Positions 51,399 through 58,841 of a stretch of 64,000 nucleotides of DNA are shown piece by piece. Source of the DNA: Novosphingobium malaysiense. Lineage in GTDB: Bacteria > Pseudomonadota > Alphaproteobacteria > Sphingomonadales > Sphingomonadaceae. How positions within the stretch are numbered: the first letter of the stretch is position 1; the number at the start of each line of letters is the position of its first letter. The translations under genes were made by a program, and so were the position numbers. The notes beneath the pieces are model-generated. The model was not told the DNA's origin and made no database searches. It was given only the letters and a program-made list of their open reading frames with translations. The stretch spans positions 395,274 through 459,273 of the forward strand of contig NZ_JTDI01000005.1 of NCBI RefSeq assembly GCF_000802225.1, in the 5' to 3' direction.

Positions 51399-52262
51399 GT
51401 GATTGACAAAGCGAAGGCAAGCGCGAGAGACGGTAGCATGCGGTTGCGGATTTGCTGGGCGATGGGGACCATCTGGTTCGTTTCGTTTCTCCTGTCCCAA
51501 TTGATGGCCGGTACGGGGGCAGGTGCCGCAGCGGGCGGCATCATGGTGCTGATGCTGATCGCCATCGTGGCGGTGCACGGCTCGATGCTCTACGGCTGGC
51601 CCGGCTTTGGTGTCTACTTGGCCATGGGAACGGCCATAGGTTTCGGGCTGGAAGCCAGCAGCGTCGCCAATGGCTTTCCCTTCGGCAGCTATGTCCATAA
51701 TACGCCGGGCCCTAAACCGCTGGGCGTGCCGATCCAGGCGATCGTGGTCTATGTGCTGGCTGGCTGGTATGCCTGGGCGATCGGCAGGTCGATCCTGCTG
51801 GATCAGCCGGATCGCATCGGTGGCGCCGGATACGTGGCAGTGCCGCTGGTCGCGGCATTCATCCTTTGCGGTCTTGACTATCCAAACGATCCAATCGGTG
51901 CGACCATCAAGGGGGATTGGACGTACGCACATCCCGGCGGCCAGTTTGGAGTGCCGCTTTCGAACTATCTGGGCTGGATATTCACCGGCTGGGTGCTGTT
52001 TCAGTTGTTCAGCCTCATCGAGAAGCGATTTCCTCCTTGTGAGGCTGTCCAGTCCCGCAGGTACTGGTTGCTGCCTTGCCTGATGTGGCTGGCGATGCCG
52101 CTGCAGTTCGTGTTCTCGTGGCTCGGCGCGCCAGGCGGAACGGTAAACTTGGGTGAAAGCACGTTCGTCATTGCGGACATTCATGAAGCGGCCCTGATCG
52201 GCAGTTTGTTCTCGATGGTGCTTCCGGCACTGATCGCAATTTATCGTCTGGTTGGAAGATGA
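51399..52262 (+). CDS. CruF-like/DUF422 integral membrane protein
   Basis: The 287-residue protein has about seven hydrophobic segments. It contains AIGFGLEASSVANGFPFGSY, KPLGVPIQAIVVYVLAGW and FGVPLSNYLGWIFTGW, which match the DUF422 carotenoid-synthesis-related family that includes CruF 1',2'-hydratases. GTG at 51399 has GGAGG ten bases before it. The stop overlaps the following SDR gene (ATGA). In this catabolic setting it may hydrate or otherwise modify a terpenoid-like substrate in the membrane, which is inference. Confidence 0.75.
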   Translation: MIDKAKASARDGSMRLRICWAMGTIWFVSFLLSQLMAGTGAGAAAGGIMVLMLIAIVAVHGSMLYGWPGFGVYLAMGTAIGFGLEASSVANGFPFGSYVHNTPGPKPLGVPIQAIVVYVLAGWYAWAIGRSILLDQPDRIGGAGYVAVPLVAAFILCGLDYPNDPIGATIKGDWTYAHPGGQFGVPLSNYLGWIFTGWVLFQLFSLIEKRFPPCEAVQSRRYWLLPCLMWLAMPLQFVFSWLGAPGGTVNLGESTFVIADIHEAALIGSLFSMVLPALIAIYRLVGR

Positions 52263-53035
52263 CGGAAAGAAGAGAAGCTATGGGACAGCGAAGGCTTGAA
52301 GGCAAAGTTGCAATCATCACCGGCGGGGCGGGCGGCATCGGCGAGGCGACCTGCGAGCGTTTGGCGAAAGCGGGTGCTGCAGTGGTCGTCGCCGACATCA
52401 ACATTGAAAGCGCCCGCAAGATCGCAGATGGAATTTGCGCTGGCGGTGACCGCGCTGTCGCCGTGCAGTTTGATCTGCTGGATACCGTCAGTATCAATGA
52501 TCTTGTGTCGGTCACCATGGCCGAGTTCGGCCAGATTGATGTCCTTCACAACAATGCCGTCTATAATCCACCCGAAGCATTCAACGCCGACGGCGGCTTC
52601 CTGGAAATGGACAGTACGGTGTGGGACAACATTTTCGCAGGCAATGTGCGAGCAGGCATGGAACTGGTTCGCTCGGCTGCGCCGCACATGATCGCACGGG
52701 GAAAAGGCGGGGCCATCATCAACTCGTCTTCCGGGGCGTCCGGTCACGGGCAACTGACGATGTCGGCCTATGGCGCGTCCAAGGGCGCGCTCAACTCCAT
52801 GACGCACTACATGGCCACCCAGTTTGCGCCGTACAAGATCCGCTGCAACACGATGATCCTCCCGGCAGTGCTGACCAAAGGTCTCGAAGCCCTCTTCACT
52901 GAAGAGCAGATCGAGCAGTTCGTCAGTCACACGCTGATGAAGGAAGCAACGCGGCCCGCCGACATTGCGGCCGTCGTGGAATTCCTGGCGTCGGACGATG
53001 CCAAGATGATCAGCGGGCAATTGTGGAAGATCTAA
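52259..53035 (+). CDS. SDR-family oxidoreductase
   Basis: The 258-residue protein has TGGAGGIG, HNNAVYNPP, and the catalytic YGASK in SAYGASKGALNSM. It can start at ATG 52259, which overlaps the previous stop, or at ATG 52280 (MGQRRLEGK), which has a GAAGAGAAG site. The final part MISGQLWKI lacks the usual VDGG. It closes the group that starts at 49112. The end of the gene is followed by a hairpin. Confidence 0.88.
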   Translation: MTERREAMGQRRLEGKVAIITGGAGGIGEATCERLAKAGAAVVVADINIESARKIADGICAGGDRAVAVQFDLLDTVSINDLVSVTMAEFGQIDVLHNNAVYNPPEAFNADGGFLEMDSTVWDNIFAGNVRAGMELVRSAAPHMIARGKGGAIINSSSGASGHGQLTMSAYGASKGALNSMTHYMATQFAPYKIRCNTMILPAVLTKGLEALFTEEQIEQFVSHTLMKEATRPADIAAVVEFLASDDAKMISGQLWKI

Positions 53036-53045
53036 TGTGATGCAA

Positions 53046-53074
53046 GGCGCGCGGACGGTTTGCGTCCGTGCGCC
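53046..53074. terminator. Hairpin between convergent genes
   Basis: GGCGCGCGGACG (53046-53057) pairs with CGTCCGTGCGCC (53063-53074), with one G-T wobble and a five-base loop. There is no T-tract. Confidence 0.5.
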
Positions 53075-53130
53075 GCCAACGTGTGGTATTGATCAGAGCC
53101 GGCGCAAAAGCGGGCCGGCTGTCGAAACTC

Positions 53131-54777
53131 TTACCAATCGATCATGCCGGAAACGGCATTCGCCAGGGCATTTTTGTTGACCTTACCAGCCGCGGTGCGG
53201 GGAATGTCTTCCCTTTCCATCTGGATGATCGCCAGCGGCACCTTGTACGACGACAACTGGTCCTTGGTCAGTTGCAGGAGCACTGCCGTGTCGAGCGTCG
53301 TTTGCGGTTTTCCCACCACGACGGCCGTGACCGCGTCACCCCGTTTCGGGTGGGGAAGGCCGAACACATAGGCTTCGATCACGCCTTCGCCGGTTTTCAG
53401 AACACGTTCGACTTCCAGCGGAGCCACGTTCGCACCGGCTGTCTTGATCATTTCGGTGCTGCGGGTGTGATAATAGAGATATCCATCCTCGTCGATCGAG
53501 CAGACGTCGCCGGTGGCAAACCAGCCCCCCGCCAGAAAGCAGTCTTCCCGTTCGACCTTGTAGTATCCGGACATCATGGAGTAGCCGCGAACCTGCAATT
53601 CGCCTTGTTGGCGGGCCCCCAACTCGGCGCCAGTATCCAGATCAACGATACGGCGCTGGATACCCGGCAACTGGCGGCCCATGGCGCCCGCCTTGGAGCG
53701 GGGGATAGCGTTTCGGCGCCTTTCGATGGTGTGCATACCGAACGTCTCGGTCATGCCGAAATTGCCGCCGCGCAAAGGCACGGGAATGACCTTGCCATGT
53801 TCGTCCACGAAGGCGTCAAGACGGCCACGGATGGACGAAAGGTCGGCACCGGCGGCGGCAGCTGTCCTGACAAGTTCCTCGCGCTGGGTGACCCAGCCCG
53901 GCATGCGGGTAACGCGGTGCCGCTCGATGGCATCGATCATGTCGGCCATGCCAGGACCGCGCGCGAAAACCAGGGCTGCGCCGGAATGCAGGGCGGGAAT
54001 GAGATTGCCATTGAAGCCGCCCACCCAGAACAGGGGCATGTTCACCAGATTGCGATCGTCAGGCAGGAAATCGATGTAGTCGAGAAACTCGTGGGGCACC
54101 CGAACGGTCGTCCCGTGGGTGTGCACGACGGACTTGGGATAGGCCGTGGTGCCCGAAGTGGAAATCGTGACAGCTAGGTCCGCCGGTGTGACCCGTTTCT
54201 CCACCTGCGCGAGAAATTCATCGGAAATGTTGGAGGCGGCATCGCCGACTGCCTGGAGGCCATCCAACCCCTTGATCGCCCAGGGGCGGTCACAATCGCC
54301 CAGAACGATGATGTGGCGCAGGTAGGGATGACTGCTCAGGTGCAACGTCGTGCCGTTCTGGGCCGCAAGGCCGGGGATCGCCGCCTCGATGCGTTCTATG
54401 AAGTTGGTTCCGGCATATTGCGATGCCAGAAAGAGGATTTCGGTGTCGTTGTGATCGAGCGCGTGCGCAATTTCGGCGGGCTTGTAGAGCGTGCTGAATG
54501 GCTGGGTCAGCGCTCCCATGCGGGCAGCTCCTTGCCAGCACAGCACCCACTCGATGCAGTTATGAACCAGCAGTGCGACGCGTGATGCTTTGCAGGCGCC
54601 AAGCGCCAGAAGACCGCGCGCGATCGCGGCAGAAGCTCGTTCAGCGCCAGCATGGCTTATCGTGCGTTCGTTGTCGATCAGGAAAGGGCGGTCGGCAAAT
54701 CCCGCGGAAGCATGGGCAATGAGGTTCGGAACCGTCGGCACGAAGCCGGGGTCGACAGGACGCGGAAGGGATTTCAT
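53131..54777 (-). CDS. Acyl-CoA synthetase (class I adenylate-forming)
   Basis: The 548-residue enzyme has the A3 motif TISTSGTTAYPKSVVHTHGT. The later stretch FGMTETFGMHTI is A5, and FATGDVCSIDEDGYLYYHTR then EMIKTAGANVAPLEVERV are A7/A8. The A10 Lys lies in PRTAAGKVNKNAL. It differs strongly from the synthetase at 18032. The gene is divergent from the VOC gene. It probably activates a second acid of the pathway or an acyl side chain. Confidence 0.92.
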   Translation of the reverse strand: MKSLPRPVDPGFVPTVPNLIAHASAGFADRPFLIDNERTISHAGAERASAAIARGLLALGACKASRVALLVHNCIEWVLCWQGAARMGALTQPFSTLYKPAEIAHALDHNDTEILFLASQYAGTNFIERIEAAIPGLAAQNGTTLHLSSHPYLRHIIVLGDCDRPWAIKGLDGLQAVGDAASNISDEFLAQVEKRVTPADLAVTISTSGTTAYPKSVVHTHGTTVRVPHEFLDYIDFLPDDRNLVNMPLFWVGGFNGNLIPALHSGAALVFARGPGMADMIDAIERHRVTRMPGWVTQREELVRTAAAAGADLSSIRGRLDAFVDEHGKVIPVPLRGGNFGMTETFGMHTIERRRNAIPRSKAGAMGRQLPGIQRRIVDLDTGAELGARQQGELQVRGYSMMSGYYKVEREDCFLAGGWFATGDVCSIDEDGYLYYHTRSTEMIKTAGANVAPLEVERVLKTGEGVIEAYVFGLPHPKRGDAVTAVVVGKPQTTLDTAVLLQLTKDQLSSYKVPLAIIQMEREDIPRTAAGKVNKNALANAVSGMIDW

Positions 54778-54884
54778 GCTGGATCCTCATTCAAACTTTG
54801 CCCGGAGAAAAGCGGCGGTTCATACCCGAACTGTTGCGTGCAGGCTTGCCGTTTCGCCGTCCTCTTTGCTCTTCCGGTAGATGG

Positions 54885-54910
54885 GATTTTAGTTCAAAGT
54901 CAAATTTTCT
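54885..54910. promoter_or_regulatory. AT-rich element between divergent genes
   Basis: ATTTTAGTTCAAAGTCAAATTTTC is AT-rich with TTCAAA and AAATTT parts, about 60-85 bases before the VOC start. It is a weak copy of the shared motif. Confidence 0.35.
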
Positions 54911-54971
54911 CGCAATGCGTAGCCGAACGGTCAGCTCCATGCCAGTAGGCGGAGTGACAGGAGGGGGAAGA

Positions 54972-55796
54972 ATGACACGAAGAATAAGCCCCCTGCGGCT
55001 CAACCACATGAATCTGGTCGTGGGAGACTTCGAGGCCGCGGTAGCACATTTTGAACGCGTATACGGCGCCGAGTTTCTGGCCGATCTCCCTTCGGCGGAG
55101 TTTCATGCCTGCCTGCTTGGTTTCGGTGGCGGCATGTTCGAACTGTTTGCGCCGAACGCCTGGCTCCTCTCGGCGCGATTCGGGCCATTCCATCTGGGGG
55201 TTGAATACCAGGCGGACATGAACGAAGTACGCGACGTACTGGCATCGCATGATGTCAGGCTCATCCGGGATCTCGGGAAAGCGCTGCACACGCATCCCGA
55301 CGATACTCTTGGGGTTTCGTTCGAGTTTTATGGTCTGCAGTTCACGGAGAAGGTTTTTCCAGAACTGGGAAGGCCGATGGCGCCTCCATCCTTCTGGCGC
55401 AATGAGCATCCGCTTGGGCTGTCGCGCCTGAAAGGCTTTGCGATAGCGGTCGATGATATCGATGCCGCGCTGGCGCGCATGTCGGCGCTGTTCGATTGCA
55501 CTGTGCTGGGCGAGGAAACGCGCCCCGCGCTTGGAGCCCGCGCGATCTGCCTGGACCTGGCCGATTCCCGCATCGAACTCGTGGCTCCGGAGAGAGAAGG
55601 GGCACTGACTCGGTTCCTGGCGCGGTATGGCCAAGGCATTCACTCCACGATCTTTGCAGCGCGCGATCTTGATCTGGTGCGGGACTGGTTCGATCAGCAC
55701 GGCATCCTGGTGGGCGCCGGGTCGTGCGAAGGCCGACTTTCCATTCCCTCGGAAGCGAATGCCGGTGCAATCTTTGAGATAGAGGCGGAACGCTGA
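54972..55796 (+). CDS. VOC-family (glyoxalase/dioxygenase-fold) protein with two domains
   Basis: The 274-residue protein has two VOC units. The first begins LNHMNLVVGDFEAAVAHFE and has a later His in GPFHLGVEY. The second begins FAIAVDDIDAALARM, with His in GIHSTIFAARDLD and Glu in FEIEAE. The second unit has no His at the first metal position of extradiol dioxygenases, so classical ring cleavage is doubtful. ATG at 54972 has AGGAGGGGG upstream. It is followed by a small EthD-like gene. Epimerase, isomerase or atypical oxygenase activity all remain possible. Confidence 0.75.
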   Translation: MTRRISPLRLNHMNLVVGDFEAAVAHFERVYGAEFLADLPSAEFHACLLGFGGGMFELFAPNAWLLSARFGPFHLGVEYQADMNEVRDVLASHDVRLIRDLGKALHTHPDDTLGVSFEFYGLQFTEKVFPELGRPMAPPSFWRNEHPLGLSRLKGFAIAVDDIDAALARMSALFDCTVLGEETRPALGARAICLDLADSRIELVAPEREGALTRFLARYGQGIHSTIFAARDLDLVRDWFDQHGILVGAGSCEGRLSIPSEANAGAIFEIEAER

Positions 55797-55875
55797 GGGG
55801 AAACCGGTACATTCCGCGCATTTAACAGGCGCGTAGCAAGAGCGTGATATTGTAATTCGGTAACAGGAGCTTAGT

Positions 55876-56190
55876 GTGGGTCAGTATATTCTCGTCATTC
55901 CGAGTAGCCCGGTTGAAGGTCAGGCTGGCGCCTACAACAGTTGGTACGGTGGGCAGCATCTGGCCGATTTGCTGAAGGTACCCGGGGTGCAGGTCGCTTC
56001 CCGCTACGAGGCGCAGGCCTTGACGGATGATGTACCTCCTGCGGAGTTTCTGGCAATCTATCAGATCGAGACCGAAGATCCGCAAGGCGTTCTGGCCGAA
56101 ATTGTCCGGCGTTCCGAAACGGGGGAGATCGGCCTGTCCCCTGCCTTGGACATGTCGAGCGTCAAGATCTGGCTATACCAGGCGCTCTGA
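55876..56190 (+). CDS. Small EthD-like/dimeric alpha-beta barrel protein (104 aa)
   Basis: The protein starts MGQYILVIPSSPVEGQAGAY and has the stretch NSWYGGQHLADLLKVPGVQV, the pattern of dimeric alpha-beta barrel proteins with a His in the HLADLLKVPG block. GTG at 55876 has AGGAG six bases before it. It lies 80 bases downstream of the VOC gene and likely shares its transcript. Its reaction is unknown. Confidence 0.75.
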   Translation: MGQYILVIPSSPVEGQAGAYNSWYGGQHLADLLKVPGVQVASRYEAQALTDDVPPAEFLAIYQIETEDPQGVLAEIVRRSETGEIGLSPALDMSSVKIWLYQAL

Positions 56191-56196
56191 ACCGGA

Positions 56197-56223
56197 ACCA
56201 GGCGCGGACAAGCCGCGCCTGGT
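56197..56223. terminator. Bidirectional hairpin between convergent genes
   Basis: ACCAGGCGCGG (56197-56207) pairs perfectly with CCGCGCCTGGT (56213-56223) around a five-base loop. It lies between the small EthD-like gene and the SDR gene on the other strand. Confidence 0.6.
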
Positions 56224-56229
56224 GTGGAC

Positions 56230-57054
56230 TCAGGCTTCCTCCTGGAATACCGACATGAAGCTCATGTCGATCTGGCCGGTGGCACTGCCGCCAGTGAAGC
56301 CGCCATCGACCAGCAGGGGAACGCCGTTGATGTACGAGGCTGCCTCGCTGTTTAGGAAGATCATCGGCCGGGCTTGTTCTTCCGGTGTTGCATAGCGGTT
56401 GATGGGCTGCGTGATGCCGTCGATCACGCTCTTGGGGGCGGCCTTCTCGAAATCGGGCATCATCGGCGTCTGCGTCGGGCCAGGCAGCGTGCAGTTCAGG
56501 CGAATGCCCTTTTTGATCAGGTGGCAAGCCTCCATCATCGTCCAGACGATCAGAGCTTCCTTGCCAAAGGCATAGCCTTCCCAAATCTCGCCGATGTTTT
56601 CTTCACACCACTTCAGGCCCGAAGCGAAATCAGGCGTCGAGGCCAGCGCCTTGTGCGTTTCCAGACGCATCGGCCAGCCGGCGCCGGCGGTCGAGGCGAT
56701 GCTGGCGACGGCAGAACCTTCCTTCAGCAGCGGGGTGATCGCCTGCGTCATCTTGCGCGCAGCCAGAAAGTTCACCTTCATGATGTCGAGGACAGGTGCA
56801 ATATTGGGCAGGCCGGCACAATTGAAAAGCGCGTCAAACTTGCCAGAAAGTCCGGCTACGGCACTGTCGATTGCAGCCTCGTCTCGCAGATCGAGGCGAG
56901 TGAAGGAGGCGAGAGGAAGCGCGCAGTCCTTGTAGTCGAAGCCGTGCACCTCGGCGCCGAGGTCGAGCAGAATGCGTGCGGTCGCCTCACCCATGCCGGA
57001 AAAGCACCCGCTGACGATGACGCGTTTGCCCTGATAGCCTAGAAAATCAGACAT
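56230..57054 (-). CDS. SDR-family oxidoreductase (coniferyl-alcohol-dehydrogenase-like)
   Basis: The 274-residue protein has the variant nucleotide motif SGCFSGMG and the catalytic YAFGK in EGYAFGKEALIVW. The short beta-2 end FDYKD and the insertion around 125-150 resemble coniferyl-alcohol dehydrogenase and 3-alpha-hydroxysteroid dehydrogenase members. It ends with INGVPLLVDGGF and a Met-rich tail. ATG at 57054 has a GAAAGGATCGAAG site. It is divergent from the third amidohydrolase gene. The exact alcohol is unknown; an aryl or steroid-like alcohol is plausible. Confidence 0.88.
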   Translation of the reverse strand: MSDFLGYQGKRVIVSGCFSGMGEATARILLDLGAEVHGFDYKDCALPLASFTRLDLRDEAAIDSAVAGLSGKFDALFNCAGLPNIAPVLDIMKVNFLAARKMTQAITPLLKEGSAVASIASTAGAGWPMRLETHKALASTPDFASGLKWCEENIGEIWEGYAFGKEALIVWTMMEACHLIKKGIRLNCTLPGPTQTPMMPDFEKAAPKSVIDGITQPINRYATPEEQARPMIFLNSEAASYINGVPLLVDGGFTGGSATGQIDMSFMSVFQEEA

Positions 57055-57123
57055 CTTCGATCCTTTCCTGATTGTTGCGCCTGTTATCGGTGCGCGTTGT
57101 TGCGAGCAAGCGACTCCATGCAG

Positions 57124-57150
57124 AAAATATAATTTAGATTAAAATAACAT
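57124..57150. promoter_or_regulatory. AT-rich operator-like motif upstream of the SDR gene
   Basis: ATATAATTTAGATTAAAATA aligns closely with ATATAATTTGAATTCAAATT at 465-484. It lies about 70-95 bases before the SDR start. Confidence 0.6.
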
Positions 57151-57318
57151 CGGTGCGGCGCGTCAAGCATGAGGCTGTGGACACGCTGCTGCGGCTGCCA
57201 CCGGGCGTCTGCTTTGCCGTGCAAAACGAGCATGACGGTTTGAGTTCGCCACCACAATGAAGCCAGGTATCACCTGCTCGCGCGCATCGTGCGAAAGTTG
57301 CAGACGTTGGGCTTGTCG

Positions 57319-57349
57319 TTATAATTTGATTTGTGTTTAAAAAAATTGT
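57319..57349. promoter_or_regulatory. AT-rich operator-like motif upstream of the amidohydrolase gene
   Basis: TATAATTTGATTTGTGTTTA shares its first half with the palindrome at 468-485. It lies about 95-125 bases before the start at 57445. Confidence 0.5.
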
Positions 57350-57444
57350 TAGAAGGTTGGTGACGTGACCACCCTAGGTCGATGCCGTCCTGATTCGGGC
57401 GGCCTCCCCGGGGAGATCGAAGCCAGCCCAATGGAGGATGAGAG

Positions 57445-58728
57445 ATGTCTGACAGCCAAGTTGAAACCGTCGAAAAGGAAAAGAACGATATCGCCGACGA
57501 TGCGGCCAGCTACTGGATGGAAGCGGGTTATTCCGAAGGCGGCGTACTTCGCAAAGTGGACTACGCGGGCCTGGCAAAAGGGCTTCCCAAAGAACTCGAG
57601 GGCATCAAGATCGTCGATACCGATACGCACATCGTCGAATCACCGGACATCTTTGCGAACGCTCCTGTAGGGTTGAAGGACAAGCTTCCGCGCGTCGTAC
57701 GCGTCAATGGCGTGGACCGCTGGAAGGTGGGCGATCGTGACTTCGGTTCGCTGGGCGGCAACGTCATTCGTGCCGACCATCAGAAGCTCCTCGGCCGGTT
57801 GTCATTCCCGAAGCTGGAGCAGGGGCATCCCGGAGCCTGGCAGATCAAGGACCGCCTGCAGGCGATGGACGACATGGGTGTCTATGCCCAAATCTGCTTC
57901 CAGAATTCCGGCGTCACGCAGGCCGGCTCGCTGATGTCGCTTGGCGACAACGAACTCGCGAAGACGGTTCTGCGAATGTACAACGACGCGTCGATCCAGC
58001 GTCAAGAGGAATCCGGCCAGCGGCTTTTCACGATGGCCCACCTGCCGATCTGGGACAAGGCGGCGATGGAAGCAGAGGCCGAGCGCGTTCTCGATGCTGG
58101 CCTGAAGGGCTTCGTCCTTCCCGATACGCCTGAGCGGCTCGGGATTCCCTCGTTCAACGAAAGCTACTGGGACAATTTCCTCGCGCTTTGCAATGATCGC
58201 GGTGCACCGCTTAATTTCCACCTGAACGCCGCCGTCAATCCGGACGGCATGGTCTGGAAGGGCTTTGAGTTCGAGCAGGTTCTGTCTGTCGTCGCCACGA
58301 TGTACTCGATCTGCAATTCCGCCACGATCGGCAACTGGATCGTTTCGGGCCGCCTTGACCAGTTCGACAAGCTGAAGATCGGCCTGATCGAAACCGGTAT
58401 CGGCTGGGTGCCGTTCGCGATCGAAGCCCTTGAACACCAGTTCCGCGAGATGATGGGGGCGTGCAAGGTTCAGCCCAAGCGCCGTCCCTGGGAATACTTC
58501 CACGACCACTTCAAGGTCACCTTCTGGTTCGAGGAGTACGCGCCCAAGCACATGCTGGACAAGATCGGCATCAACAACGTCATGTTCGAGACCGATTTCC
58601 CGCACCCGACCTGCCTCTATCCGGGCGTGCAGGATCACATTGTCAAGGTGCTTGGCGACCACCCCTACGAAGTGCGCAAGCAGGTTCTGGAGCGCAATGC
58701 TGTGGAACTCTACAATCTGCCGTTCTGA
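57445..58728 (+). CDS. Amidohydrolase family protein (amidohydrolase_2 type)
   Basis: The 427-residue TIM-barrel protein has the metal-site block VDTDTHIVESPDIF. LNFHLNAAV provides the later His and FETDFPHPTCLYPG the Asp. It resembles the 437-residue protein at 33002 in length and in the final block, but the first motif is different (DTH versus DDH). ATG at 57445 has GGAGG seven bases before it. It stands alone, divergent from an SDR gene. Decarboxylation, hydration or C-C hydrolysis are all known in the family. Confidence 0.88.
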   Translation: MSDSQVETVEKEKNDIADDAASYWMEAGYSEGGVLRKVDYAGLAKGLPKELEGIKIVDTDTHIVESPDIFANAPVGLKDKLPRVVRVNGVDRWKVGDRDFGSLGGNVIRADHQKLLGRLSFPKLEQGHPGAWQIKDRLQAMDDMGVYAQICFQNSGVTQAGSLMSLGDNELAKTVLRMYNDASIQRQEESGQRLFTMAHLPIWDKAAMEAEAERVLDAGLKGFVLPDTPERLGIPSFNESYWDNFLALCNDRGAPLNFHLNAAVNPDGMVWKGFEFEQVLSVVATMYSICNSATIGNWIVSGRLDQFDKLKIGLIETGIGWVPFAIEALEHQFREMMGACKVQPKRRPWEYFHDHFKVTFWFEEYAPKHMLDKIGINNVMFETDFPHPTCLYPGVQDHIVKVLGDHPYEVRKQVLERNAVELYNLPF

Positions 58729-58841
58729 CGCAGGGAAAAAATCGGTGCGGGGTTACTCGCACTGAACAGATGACGATGGGCGGGCCTGCATCTCAACGGG
58801 GGCAGGCACCGCTCGCGCGTCAGGTTTGAGAGGGGAGGCGC

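Larger units (their letters stand above)
57055..57444. other. Divergent intergenic region between SDR and amidohydrolase genes
   Basis: No gene is supported. Two AT-rich operator-like elements lie here, 57124-57150 (SDR side) and 57319-57349 (amidohydrolase side), about 195 bases apart. Each probably marks one promoter. Confidence 0.6.

Noticed and set aside
53068..54177. A 369-codon plus-strand frame
   Set aside because: It is antisense to the acyl-CoA synthetase at 53131-54777.
54972..55796. Assignment of the VOC protein as an extradiol dioxygenase
   Set aside because: The first metal-binding His of that family is missing in the second unit, so only the fold is claimed.
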